Source: Ascidia mentula
Lineage: Eukaryota > Chordata > Ascidiacea > Phlebobranchia > Ascidiidae
DNA: 64,000 nucleotides
Direction of reading: 5' to 3'
Assembly (NCBI GenBank): GCA_947561715.1
Contig: OX387199.1
Location: forward strand, 18,047,001-18,111,000
This document shows, piece by piece, positions 44,427 to 56,517 of this stretch. The position numbers were made by a program, and so were the translations under genes. The notes under the pieces were generated by a model. That model had not been told where the DNA came from, made no database searches, and worked only from the letters and a program-made list of their open reading frames with translations. The stretch's first letter is position 1. Each line of letters opens with the position of its first letter.

Positions 44427-46242
44427 TTACATTAACATTTCTGACACCCCGTAACAAATGAATAAAATTAAAACAAACAAACACGCCATAGAAATCTTGA
44501 GTTCAGTTTCAATCCGTTGCATTACAGGATGATTTTCACGCCTGTATTCATCCAACACGACAGAGTGTTTATTTTTGTGTGGAAAAGGTTGGTCGGGGAC
44601 AGGAAGGTCTAGGAATTCACACAATGGTTTCCAACCTTCCTTCACTTCGTATATTAGAAGCTGGTTTTTGGGAACGATCTGAACATTTTGTAAAAAAACG
44701 TGGTTGAAGCTACTTTCGGGAGATGTTGATTGACGAAAAGCATCGAAAAGAAGTATTCAGATTTCATCAGTTTAATGCAGTAAAAAATCCCTAAGGTAAA
44801 ACAGTCAATAAACAAAATACTTGTGAATTGTGTTGGCGTTTAGTGATTATTATTCAGGACCGGCAGCGATTTTAGTAAAATAAATATAACCAAGGAAACA
44901 AGGCATGAGACTGTTTTCTTTAAAGGTTATGTAATTTTGGGGACCTCTATCATGAGGTATAACGAGTTTGTAACAAATCTAGACGGATATTCTTATATTT
45001 ATACATTGTACCTGTTTTATGTTGCGTTCGTGTCTCCTCTTAAAACGTGTCAGAGCTTCGTCGCAAAGCGGAATGCCTCTAAAGTTCGGCCACCTTTTAT
45101 ATCTTGCAAGAAAATGATCTACGAAGAAATATGTAATATTACAGTAGTTTCTTATAAATTCTGGGATTGACGACAAGCCTTCGATCCACGAAACACCTGT
45201 GTGGACAGTTGGCTGTAAAGTTTATTTCTCCTAGAAATTTTCGCAAAATATCACAACATGTTCCTTATCCAGTCAGGTGTTTTGTCGTAATGCCCCAACC
45301 GAAAGTGCCTTAATTTTAGATTTTACTTCGTCTACATTTAGGTGTAAATCCCTACGTCACCATCGCACGGGCCCTGACTCGATAACTTTAAAGCCCTTGA
45401 AGTTTTAGTCGAGTCCATTGCACATCTTGTGCTTGTATAGTTCATTTACGTTGCAGTCTTGCGAACAAAAAATTTGCTTTGATGGGTTTGTCTGTGCGCA
45501 AACCCAATCGAACAATAATGAAACGACTATGTTCATACCACTCAATACAGTATGAGATTGGGCCTTCAATCCAGTGTAAGTTAGAATGCGCGCAAGACGA
45601 AACTGAATGTCGGATGTTATTTTGTGAACTTGACTTTTCCAGCTTCGCAACCACACATCATCTTCCCGAGTTGTCAGAATGACCTAAAATGACATAGCTT
45701 TTAGACAAGGACAGATATGTGCAAATATCCTCTTCTAATATTATAATACACAGTGACTACCAACCCAAAGGTTGCAACTTCTAATAGGGCATAAGGAATT
45801 AGGGACAACAGCTAAAAAGCTTAATAAACTTTCCACAAATATTTTCAGTGGTATTAATAAAACTGCCCAGAAATATATGTGCAAAAAAGAAATAATTGAT
45901 ACAATCCCTGCCAATCAAACTAATTGTTTATCAATAACGGATATGACGCGGAAAAAAGTGATATCGATTTTATTATTGAAGCATTTGCACCTTGACTTCA
46001 GGAAATGCATCGAATATTTCCTCCCAGTAATAGTTGCACGGACTATCAACAACAGCGTCAACATTCTCATACATTCGTCTCATGTCCTCCATCTTAAAAC
46101 CATCCCTGACTTGCTTCTCCCAATCTTCGCCGAGGTAATAAAAGTTCTCCATGAAATCATACACTCCATACCCGAGAAGTTTTAATGCTTCTCCCATTGA
46201 TGTTGTACCAGTTTTGGCCACACCCGCAACCAACACTTTCAT
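44427..46242 (-). CDS. P-loop sulfotransferase-like protein with C-terminal membrane anchor, copy B
   Basis: Exon 1, 46,242-45,991, is identical in protein to copy A. Exon 2 starts at 45,683. The exon 3 region ends near 45,012, and exon 4 is 44,678-44,427. Exon 4 differs from A at three residues (L, V and N for S, I and S). Exon 3 differs by small indels: block B has extra bases giving IPEFIRNYCNI where A has IPRNI, and lacks one base further 5' in TCCACACAGGTG. A CAG|GTGTTT there could serve as an alternative acceptor. Whether B still makes a full protein depends on that splice choice. Confidence 0.65.
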
Positions 46243-47205
46243 AGCAAGGCTCACTACAACTTGCAAAATTCCAAGGCGTTGTCTTTCGATACACAAACAT
46301 TGTGTGAATAAAGCAACTGAAGCGTGACGTCGAAAAAAGTTTCGTCATGCTCCAATAGTTTCCTTTCATCACATTGTGTATGTATAGATATCACCACGCA
46401 AGGTGAATTGTTCATTACACTTTAAGCGCAACAAAGGTAACCTGGGTGCAAATACTTTGAGTTTATTACTTTGAATATTAAAGTCAAAGCTATTATGCTG
46501 TTAATCATCTTAAGTTAAGTAGACGTTTCGAACACAAACTACGTTCATCTTTAGTACTATTGCTTCATTCAATATGAAGAATGCCGGCCAATTTGTGTCC
46601 CGGTATTTCAGTATTTTCTTGGACAACAGACTCACAACATTTTCTCGTTTACTAATTCCGTTGTTTTTGCACAAAGGGCCATATATATGTCAAGTGACTA
46701 AAATATAGCGACGGACAAACAAGACTTGTAAAGCAGGCCGTTGTGAACAACATTTTTTTGTTTTTGGAGCCAAACCCGGCGGGCCTGGACGAGGCAGCCT
46801 TGAACCGAATGTGGCCCGCGGGTCGTAGTTTGGTGCCCCCTGCAATAGACAGAAGGAATTTCTTCTGTCTTCTTTAATTTATTATATTGCAGCAAAAAAA
46901 CGAATGCATAAATTAAACAAGTACAACAGTTGAAAAGGAACAAAAGGACAAGAAATGCATTGATTTATTTTCTTTTTTGTGTCTGAGCAAAGAGTGGTTT
47001 TGTAAATGGCGGAGTGGAGACACTTGCAAGCAAATAGTTTATAAGTAAATAGCACTTCGAATTATAATAAGATTACATTTCTTTACCACAATTCATTATC
47101 AAACACACTTGTGTAGTGTTTAAGGCACATGCGACACTGATGACGTAACACCAATACAACCCATATTGTCCCTTCACAAAAGTTTGGCGCATATTTTTTT
47201 ATGTG

Positions 47206-48987
47206 TCACGTGTCACTCTTACATTCGTTCGGTTCGGTTTCGATAAATTCGCCACGAAGGGATGGAATTACTTTGTTCGTGTCGTCGTGTAATATACGGT
47301 AACAGAGTTCATGAAATCCCGTCCGATTCCTCGTGATCACCTCCACGTTAGGGTTTGCTTCTCGCACCATCACTTTCGCCCTCTCAACCGTCAAACCCTC
47401 CGTCTCTCGCCATTTGAAATATTCCCTGTAGGCTGTGTCATTTTTATCAAGGTACAACAGATATTCAGCGAGTTTTTGAGGCGACTCGAAGTCTTCGGCG
47501 TGAATAAAAGAACCCAGGGGCGCGATCGCGATGTAATCTTCCTTGCGCGTACCCCACACCACAGGGACTGTCCCCGCCAGCAACCCCTGGCGAAAGAACT
47601 TCTCAGTGACGTAATCGCGACAGTGAATCGAATTCTCGAACGAGAGGTAGAATTTGTGCGTGGAAACGAACTCGTGTATTCTGGAATTGGGCATCTCGTC
47701 GCGATTTCCGAAGCAACGTCCGTATCTGTCGATGTTCGGGATAACTTCTATCATTTTGTTGACGTAAGCCATCCGCATCAAAGCGCCTTTCTTTTTTTCG
47801 CATTCGCTCACAAGCCAAGCCTGAAACATTTTAACATCGTTCAAGCGCCCGACTTATATACCAAGAAGGAAATCCAAAATCCCGGTGTGGTAAAAGAAAA
47901 CAAATAAGTTTGAAAAAACGTTATACTATTGTTTCATTTTTTTTCGCGTCTGACATTCTGACAAAAACTTGACAGTTATAATGAATTTCCTTCATTGCTC
48001 AAAGATAGTTTAAATTTGTATTTAAAGCCGTTAATAGAAAAAGGAAATAGTTAGAATGAGGGAGCAAAATGTCCAACAACCAGATATGTGCCCGGTCCTA
48101 AGGAAATACCGACAAAGATACAATTTTCCAAAACTGTGCTAGAAACAAAAAGGATTCTGTTGCTAATCCAGCGAGGTCGTGTTCTTTTACCAACTTACCA
48201 CAAGTCCCGTTTTGCTCTGCATTATTCCGTCCACTACATGTTTGCCTTTTTCCAAGCTGTCCCAGACTTCATAGAGGTCAGTATAAGGGTAATACACATC
48301 AGCATCTCGTCTGTACGTCAACGTCCAGTTGAAGAAGTTGTCGTATTGGGTGAGATCCATGCTTTCGAACCACTGGATAACCCACGCGTTTTCCAACGAA
48401 AACCAAACAAAACGCTGACTCGGGCGCCTGAAAATAAAAAAATTTAATCCTGTTCGGTTTTGACCACGCCGGGATTCGAACCCACTCTATATCGGTCTAT
48501 GGTCATTTAATAATGCAGGCCGAAATACATATGGTTGAACAATTTCTAAATGGCAGATATTCGCAAGTCAGGCTAGCTTTAACAATCACGAAGCTAAGCG
48601 TTTAAAGAGAGAAGGAAAAGGAAAATGAAGCCACAATCACGTGCTTAAATCAACAGCATGCAATATCGCGAACCTGTAGTACGGCCACTTTTCTGGAACT
48701 CTCCAATAATGGAAGACAACGGCGTCCGCTTTCTCGAGCATCCAACGGTCGTAGGTCAGAGTGCATGGACCGAACTTTGACCCTTCTTTGGGTCCTTCCG
48801 CTACCAAGTTCCACGGGTACGTCCACATTAATATTAGTCCGCTCTTTTTGCCATCCCAGTGGATCGGTGCGAAGTAGGAGTAGAGGGTTGGGCTGTTGCT
48901 CGACCAGTAAAGGTACGCAATCACTGTGGTTGCCACGGAAACGTTGATTAAACAAAAGCTGATTTTTACCGAATGTTTAATTTTCAT
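47206..48987 (-). CDS. Alpha-1,3-fucosyltransferase (GT10 family), copy B
   Basis: Exons 48,987-48,674, 48,427-48,199 and 47,820-47,206, with exactly the lengths of copy A, 385 aa. Only two residues differ by my reading (RAKVMVREANP against RAKAMVQEANP). All GT10 motifs and the Golgi anchor are retained, so both copies look functional and the duplication is recent or homogenised by gene conversion. Confidence 0.92.
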
Positions 48988-49306
48988 TTTGAATTTTCTT
49001 TGGGTGGGAATCGAACCCCTGGTTTTCAGGTTTCAGGACTATTTTTCCATGCTGCGATTGGGTTTTCGATACAACTGCCAAAATAACAAACCGTTAATGT
49101 ACTTGACAACATTCAATCACAGCGTTAAGTTTGCTGGCTGTAAAGCCATAACGGGACCAACTTTCAATCTGAATTTTAGAAAGTTGTCAAGCCGATAAAT
49201 CGTATAAGACTTAAAAACATTTCCACGATAACCTCAAATACCACTTTCCAACATTTACACGGATGGTTTTCCGATGGGTTTGATTCATTACAAAACCTCC
49301 ATACAC

Positions 49307-49569
49307 GTATAGCAATCGTATATCTCATACATTGTAAACTCCCTGTGCACCACAGGACACATGTCTGTTAATCTGTCACCAGTTAGCAGTGCAAACAGTT
49401 TAGCCCAAGTGTTACTTAAACTTTCTCCGTGGCCCAAACAAACTTGTGAAAATTGCGTGGCCCAATATCTCATTGGTTTAGCTAAAGCTTCATATTTACC
49501 ACCAAACGCCTGCTCGATACCTGCAACAACGGTATTTTGAATGGCCTCACCTTGATGGGCATTGCTCAT
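49307..49569 (-). CDS. Unrecognised conserved open frame upstream of fucosyltransferase B
   Basis: Partner of 30,443-30,703. Here the first codons read MSNAHQGEAIQNTVV without a stop. It ends at TAC|GTGTAT, where a 2-bp insertion separates the copies. No domain recognised. Confidence 0.35.
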
Positions 49570-51559
49570 TTAAAACAGACAAGTAGTATGTAAGAAACAC
49601 TGGTACAGGCCCATTGTCCTTGGCCAAGCTACTAAATTCAACTTACATTCATGGAATTTCTCAGGTTGTCCACATGTTATACATAGTAACACACCACTTG
49701 TCTGTTTATAAATTCGAATCCCCAAGTAAGGTTAATTCGCCCGCGCAAAACGTTGTTTACTAAACGTTTAACAGGTCACGTGACTCATTGTCACTCGTGT
49801 TATGTTCCCTCTCGGATTTCTCGCCTCCGTTAGTCGATGCTTCTGGACGGGTGAAGTACGCACGCGTCCACTTTCCTCACTTCTGCGAGTTAATGTAGGT
49901 CGAACGCAATTGAATCACATCTTCCCAGCGCTTGCTGCCACAAAACCCGACTGTAATTGCGAATGCGATTCACGCGCTTTGCAAAATATATATCGAGGGT
50001 TTTTATTACGATTTTGGGTGTGTTCCAGTTGCATGAGTGCAGTAATTAAAATACCGACAAAAAGTGCAAAAAAACTTACTAGAGCTTACTACTTTAAATA
50101 GAGCCTACATTTTTCAGTAGCTTACTACTTTAAAAAGGAAAGTAATGTTTGCTTGCTTCCCGTCTCTGTTAGTAGGCACAGTCTGCGAGGTCAGTAATTC
50201 AGCAATTAATAGCACTGATGATGATAACACTATTGTTTGAAACATCTGCTTAATATTTCCAGCATCTGAGCGTGTGGTTACCTATTCAACCAATAAATCT
50301 TTCACAAAAACAGCCTGCCTCGACATTTAGCGTAAACTCGACATTTTACCTTCCGACGCGGCAATACATACATTAAGGAAATCGTTGATACTACAAAATG
50401 ACATGCCCGCCTTATAAAGTGGACCTTTTAAAATGCCCACCTCGTGGAATAGACCCTACATTGCATATGTACTGACAAGCATTAGAATATAAAAACCTTC
50501 GTTATACCGACATGTTGTAAATTTTCAAGTGAACTCTGCAGGAAATTAGGTACTGGTTGGGCGCAGATAATAAACCGTATAGGGTTTGAGCATAACAAAG
50601 TACAGTCAGGATTGTCAGAAAATGAACACTTGATCTACTTCAGCCTGTGGAATAGTCCTTACATTTATCTCTAGATATTGACAACTTAAAGCTTTATATA
50701 TGAAACAAATAAACACGACTAAACGATCCGTTAAGTTTAAAGATTCCGTTAAAAGAGTTTTGGAGTCCAGTGCATCGGATTTGTTACAACCGGCCCATAA
50801 GGCAGAATCATGCGTTGTGTTGCTTCTCAAACACCCTTTTCAGGAAGTCATTCTAATTATAACCCCCGATCGAGCCTGACGTCACACGATTAAAGAAACC
50901 TTAAGACTATCGCCGACTCAAAATTCAAAACGACCACAAGCCTGCTTCATTCTAATATCAGCGTGACTATGCCATATGCCAATATACTGTATGTTATTTA
51001 CTATAGACTACCGACAAAAAAAAACAAAAAAAAAACAGCAACATGTGTTTTAAATAGATCCTCTGCTTTCATAAAACTTTAAGGCTCAAGCTGGCTTGCC
51101 AAACACTTGATAGATGAGCTACAGCACCCATCAGACCAACAGTAACCTGTGTTTGTTCAGTTCTCTGTGCAAACTCTGTTGGCAAACAAGGTACACAGAT
51201 CGCCAACGCTTAACTAGTTTTTCAAGGATTGGCAAATATATCTCATTGCTCAACTTTTCCATTTCCAGAAGGGCTCACCCATGTGTATTCTCATTGTATT
51301 TAAACCCGAAAGCAGAATATATGCTAAATTCAAGCGCGCTGATTCTCGTGCCTTGAGCTGGCAAATCAATACAGCCTATTTAAATTTTTATAAGGTCTGG
51401 CGCACACAACACCGTCATTGCTGCCATGTGGGCGCAATTTCCGACCATAGAATTCCACCCATCCATTCACGTGCTATCAGGTACACTTTAAACCTTGCTT
51501 GTCCTTCCCATTCACTGAGTTATATTCCAAAACCAACCGCACCCAACCCACTACCAGCT

Positions 51560-54300
51560 GACAGACAAAGTATTGGCGGCGGTGCGTGTAGCTCTATTGT
51601 TGTGACGTCAAACAGGAAATAGTCACAAAGATAAACAATGGTGCGATTTATTGTGAAATAGATTTTAAGAAGCGGTTGCTTTGTGCTACCCTCCTGTCAG
51701 GCGAGAACAACGACGTAGCTTGGAGGATTGCTTTAAATATTCATGATATCGCTTTTTGGAAAATGCGCCAAACATTCCAGTACTTATCTCATACAGTCGT
51801 GTTACGTCACAATACTCCTCGATTCATTTATATGTGGGAATGTAAAACTGTAAAACTTGAAACCGAACTTACGGTAATTTTAGTGTCATTAGAAGTACAG
51901 TTGTGGGAGTCTCGCAAAGTAACTTCCTTGTTCGTACTTACTGCGTTAGCACAGCTGGGCGGAAGGATATAAAGTAACCAAACGTGTCTATATCAAAGTG
52001 CATGGACTGATTTAAACAAAACCAAAGCCAGTTGTTCGAAGTCAATAGAAGGAAAGCGCAGAGAGACAGTAAAAGTTTTTGGCTGACATGCAATACACAA
52101 ATTACAATGGTGCCATGGGCATAGGTGTCGATATTTCAACGTTTTGTAAAATATTAAGGGTGACTTTTCCAGGTTTTGAAAACACGCAAAAAAAACATTC
52201 CGTCAGTCGTATCGCACTAAACATAGGAAACGACTCAAATTCCGTTTCGTGTCAGTTTCTTTTTACACCGAACCATGCTGTTATAGCACTAAATTTTAAA
52301 CATTTCGATTGCGAGCCCCCTTACTGAAAGCGGGACATTTTTGTTTCACTTGGTGAAAATTGCAATTTTAGTAATTATGAAGTAACAAACAAATCTATTG
52401 CGCAACAATGCCGATTCTTACCATTACGTTACAACAATTGTTGCGCATCCACGAGACGCTTGTGTTTGTCATGATTGTGACAATAATATTAAAGGTATTT
52501 TAAAACTAGTTAAAACATGTATAATGTGTGTGGTTTTTCTAACAAAAATTTTTAATTTAAACGAATACACATTTTTAATTTAAACAATACATACGTTGTT
52601 ACCCCTGTTAGTTTGTGAGGGGTGACATGTCACCCCAGTCACCCCTGAATCGACGCCTATGGCCATGGGCGTTAGTGGGAAGTAATGTACATGGGTTTGT
52701 TGGTTGCAAGTTTTACTTGGAAATACAAGATTCGTAATACGGAATATTACCAGTCGGTGCGTATTTACGATTGTGTAGCACCACACGCATGTTTCCCAAC
52801 CTTAATTCTTCACACATTTGGAACACAGACGGACCGAAGGCTGCAGACGGAGTTGGCTTTCCTGCAGAACTCTTACAGTCTTCTGGCATACGGCTCGACG
52901 ACAGACCATTTATTGTATCTTGTTAAATACCCGTTTGCACTTGACTCTGACATTCTCTCTACCACCCAACTGGTCTCGGTCACCCAACTAAGCACTTGGC
53001 ACGCGGTAGAAGTTACTCGCTCAATCACTAACGCGCTTGGAACAATTTAAAGTTACGCCCCCTGATCTTGCAACGTGTCTTTCCATTCAATAAATAAGTC
53101 TGATCACGTAGTCCAAATTCAGTAGTCTACAGCAAGAACATGCATTAGTTTCAGGTGTAGCAGCCTACCGAAATCATTAGGAACACTGCAATACCTATGG
53201 CAAAAAAGCAAAATGCGAAAAAGTAGGCAAGTAAGGGTTGCTACAGTCAAACATATTGTTGCTTGAAAAATGTACAACAACAATTCTCATCCACGAATAT
53301 CTCCAAACTATCTAGCGTTGAAATGACCTACAAGCCAGTAGGCTACATTGCACTTAGTTTTTTACCTCCCTCACAAAAATATCAACGCATTGCTTCTTAT
53401 GGATCTGACTTTTATGTAAAAAATATGATATTATACTCAACTATCCTCTTTTTCAGCCCTGCAACTTACACAAGTTACTACATAACAAGTATTTAAAAAT
53501 ACTGCCGAACAAAAGTCAACTAATATTCGAAATGTTTTCGAATATCGCTAAAATCATGGTCGTCGAATGTATAACGATACACCACCGACCCCTGGCTATC
53601 AATACGTATAACGCACGGTATATGTTACCAGCAAAGCATGCATCCGAGAAACCGGAAGTATCAGTTGATAATAATCAATTAACACTGACATCAGCCGGTG
53701 TTGGCCACCTATGGATAAATGTTACCGATAGACATCCTGTGCGTTACGAGGGTAGTCATGATCAAAGGACTAACTTACGGGTGATGCAAATATCTGTTCC
53801 AGTGATATTTTTTGTCTTCTTCGTATCAGCACACCTGGTCGCTACTTAATCTGTGAGTGGATGTTTCAAAACTAAAGCCTTTTCTCGCTACAAAACTATA
53901 AAATATTGGCCATCACCAACTTCCTGGCCACGCTTCGGCTCATCATCAGAAGTTGGATTGTCTGGTTGTTATATCTCAGCAGAGAACTTGCATGACATAA
54001 ACAAAAGCAACATCTGCTGTTGATGATGAACGTATACCAAATATCTTTCGTTTAATTTCGTATAGGTTCATCGAACTGATTGACTGCAACTTCCAAGCTT
54101 CTAAATTATAAAGCAAACCCAAACAAGCAAGCGCCGCCTTTGGTAAGTCAGTCAACCATTTCGTGGATAGAGCAGATTCGATTGCATTGTACATTGCGTC
54201 GGTTAAATGCACGTTTTCTGACACAACCAAATACGACTTATTATAGACAGAGATGTGTTAGCAACTCGCTGTGGCAATAACGCAATAACCAGCAAGAGCT
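51560..54300. other. Single-copy stretch without recognisable gene
   Basis: The longest open frame (52,685-53,050) has no family motif and no splice context. I see no RNA gene or element ends. Confidence 0.4.
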
Positions 54301-54316
54301 TTTCCACAGTCTATGC

Positions 54317-54999
54317 CAGCGGTGCACAACCGCATGCGGCCGCGGACGCTATTTTTTGCGGCCGTGCACATTTATATCAAAATATATGCATTGGCGGCCG
54401 TCGTTGCTTCTGAAACTTGTTTTTCTAGCGGTCTCAAGAGTTAAGCTTTTAATTAGGCCCATTTCCATTTCCGCGTCATACACATTCGTTCGCTGTAGCG
54501 AGTAGTAACTGGTGCAGCCACCGCAACCGAGAAAAAGCGCAACAATATGGATGGTGACGTCATAAAACATCAATAGTATATCGGTGAATTGTTATGTACG
54601 CATGTACAGTTGTAAAAAAAGCTAAACAGTGGAATCGCTCAGTCATGTAGCTGAAACGTAAAAGGTTGTCAAAACAAGAGAAAAGGGCGTTTAATCCCAA
54701 ATGGGAAGTGGATTATTTTATGATGGAGACGTGAACCTAGCGTGCAAGAACAAGGCAGTCATTGAATAATTCGACATTTCATTACATTGTAATATACATA
54801 ATTTGGCAAATGTAAATAACAAATAGTGCACATTTTTCAGGTACGGAATCATTTCCATTCCTTTCTTATATTGCTCACGTTAACTTGACGTAATTATCAG
54901 GGGTATATCGTTGAAAAAGCAGTATATTCAGTGGCGGCCGTTAGCACACAGTAGTGTGTGTGTTGCGGCCGGCAATAGTAAAAAGGTTGTGCACCCCTG
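54317..54999. mobile_element. hAT-type non-autonomous element (MITE)
   Basis: Ends are CAGCGGTGCACAACC and GGTTGTGCACCCCTG, inverted repeats of hAT type. The 8-bp target duplication GTCTATGC is perfect at 54,309-54,316 and 55,000-55,007. The interior is 683 bp with GCGGCCG-rich subterminal patches and no transposase frame. Confidence 0.9.
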
Positions 55000-55009
55000 G
55001 TCTATGCTT

Positions 55010-56510
55010 TCAACGTCGACAAGGCACAGTATGGCAGAATGCCAACACTCTGTTTTTAATTCTTATAACACTGCGAAAATGAACAGCAGCCATCAAATTC
55101 CTTTTCTCCCTAAGTTGTACACAACGTATACAAATGAAGACCGACCGAACGTGTAGAAGTGTTATTTGTCTTTGGTCATTAATGTGTGGCTGATTATATC
55201 GCAATATGTTATTGCAACGCAATGGGAATCGAACCCATATGTCACGAACCCCGATCAGGTTTTGAACTTGTTGGTGTCTGACCTCTTTGAGCGATGTTTT
55301 ATATTGTGATTTCTTGCATGCTTGCAACTGAGACTGTCTGTCTCCAAACAAGATCGCGAAATATTCAATCAACCAAATACACACAAAAATGCTTTTGCTC
55401 GACATAAAGCCATTCACACAAGCTTTATACAGTAGTCCTATATGTGAAGTGTTAGTTTTGTTTGTTGAGCACTTTTGTCTCAAGAAATAACCTGCTCAGA
55501 TTGTCTGGTTCGATATCTGTAAGTAAAGTATAAGTCAATAAGTGTGGTGATTGACAGAAAGATGCAACGCCTTTTGTGTCTTGACCAACACATAAAATCA
55601 TCATTCGTTTAAATTTTTTTTATGCTGATATTAGGAGTTTAATGGACGTCATAAACTGTAAGAAAAATTCCCACAATGCAAATAAATAAAACCCAAGTTC
55701 AAAGTTGTGATCGTGAGCGCTGATTAAACCAACTTAAGTGACCACGTTCAAAACTACACAAGCACTTAATAATACGGAGAGTTGCCAGGAGTTATGCACG
55801 TTTTCTGACACAAGTAAACACAATTTTGTATCTAGCTCATCGGTTTCTTAGATATCATGTCCATGTAAATGTTGCCTGTACGGCGATTTTGATAAAACAA
55901 AATGGCATGAATTTGGATAGAAAACTGCTGTTTTTAACTGGAAGGTTGTGCGCCGAGTAAACGTTTATTTCAGCACATTTATGTGAAAGGGTGAGTTGTT
56001 TGGCTAATGCATGCACTTGTAGGTTGGAAGTGATTCAATCCCAATGTACAATGCACAGATCGAAAAGTGCATCAATTGGGCAAGCTTTATACAATGTTTC
56101 CTATTTTAAATTTTCCACGCTCTCTTATCATTTCCACGTCGCTGAGTGTGGATTGTTTTGTACTTTCTCTGTTTGTGTTAAAAATATGTATAATCATGGC
56201 AAAGGCGTCCGCACAAACATCTAGGCGACTGGGTAAAAATATAATAAATTCAATTTAATTGTCACGATTCTCCGCCCAGTCGAGTACTTGTGAGATTTTA
56301 CAATCCAGGGGAGCAAACGCCCCTAACCCCTTCGGAATTGCACCGCTCCGCCCATGCCCGCACGGAATGCAGTAATGGAGGAAAGCCATGCATTCCGGAA
56401 CTATCACGTCACAATTATAAAACGCGTTTTTATTTTGCAACGACAAGAAACGTACACGGATAAGCGGAGATAAGTGTTGCAGCAACTGTATTGAAATGTC
56501 ACATGACCAA
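55010..56510. other. Single-copy stretch 3' of nudC
   Basis: No exon recognised. A tRNA-like T arm (GGGTTCGATTCCC, minus strand, about 55,220) lacks the other arms and is not a tRNA gene. Confidence 0.4.
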
Positions 56511-56517
56511 CGTTCGC

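Larger units (their letters stand above)
43470..51545. repeat. Segmental duplication block B (sulfotransferase plus fucosyltransferase)
   Basis: Direct, near-identical copy of 24,740-32,640, carrying the same genes in the same order. The Penelope-like body is kept on its left (41,960-43,495) but reduced on the left of block A. Confidence 0.9.

Noticed and set aside
52685-53050. 121-aa open frame
   Set aside because: No motif, no splice signals, and composition typical of chance frames.
55205-55270. tRNA-like T arm on the minus strand
   Set aside because: The D arm, anticodon arm and matching acceptor strand are missing.
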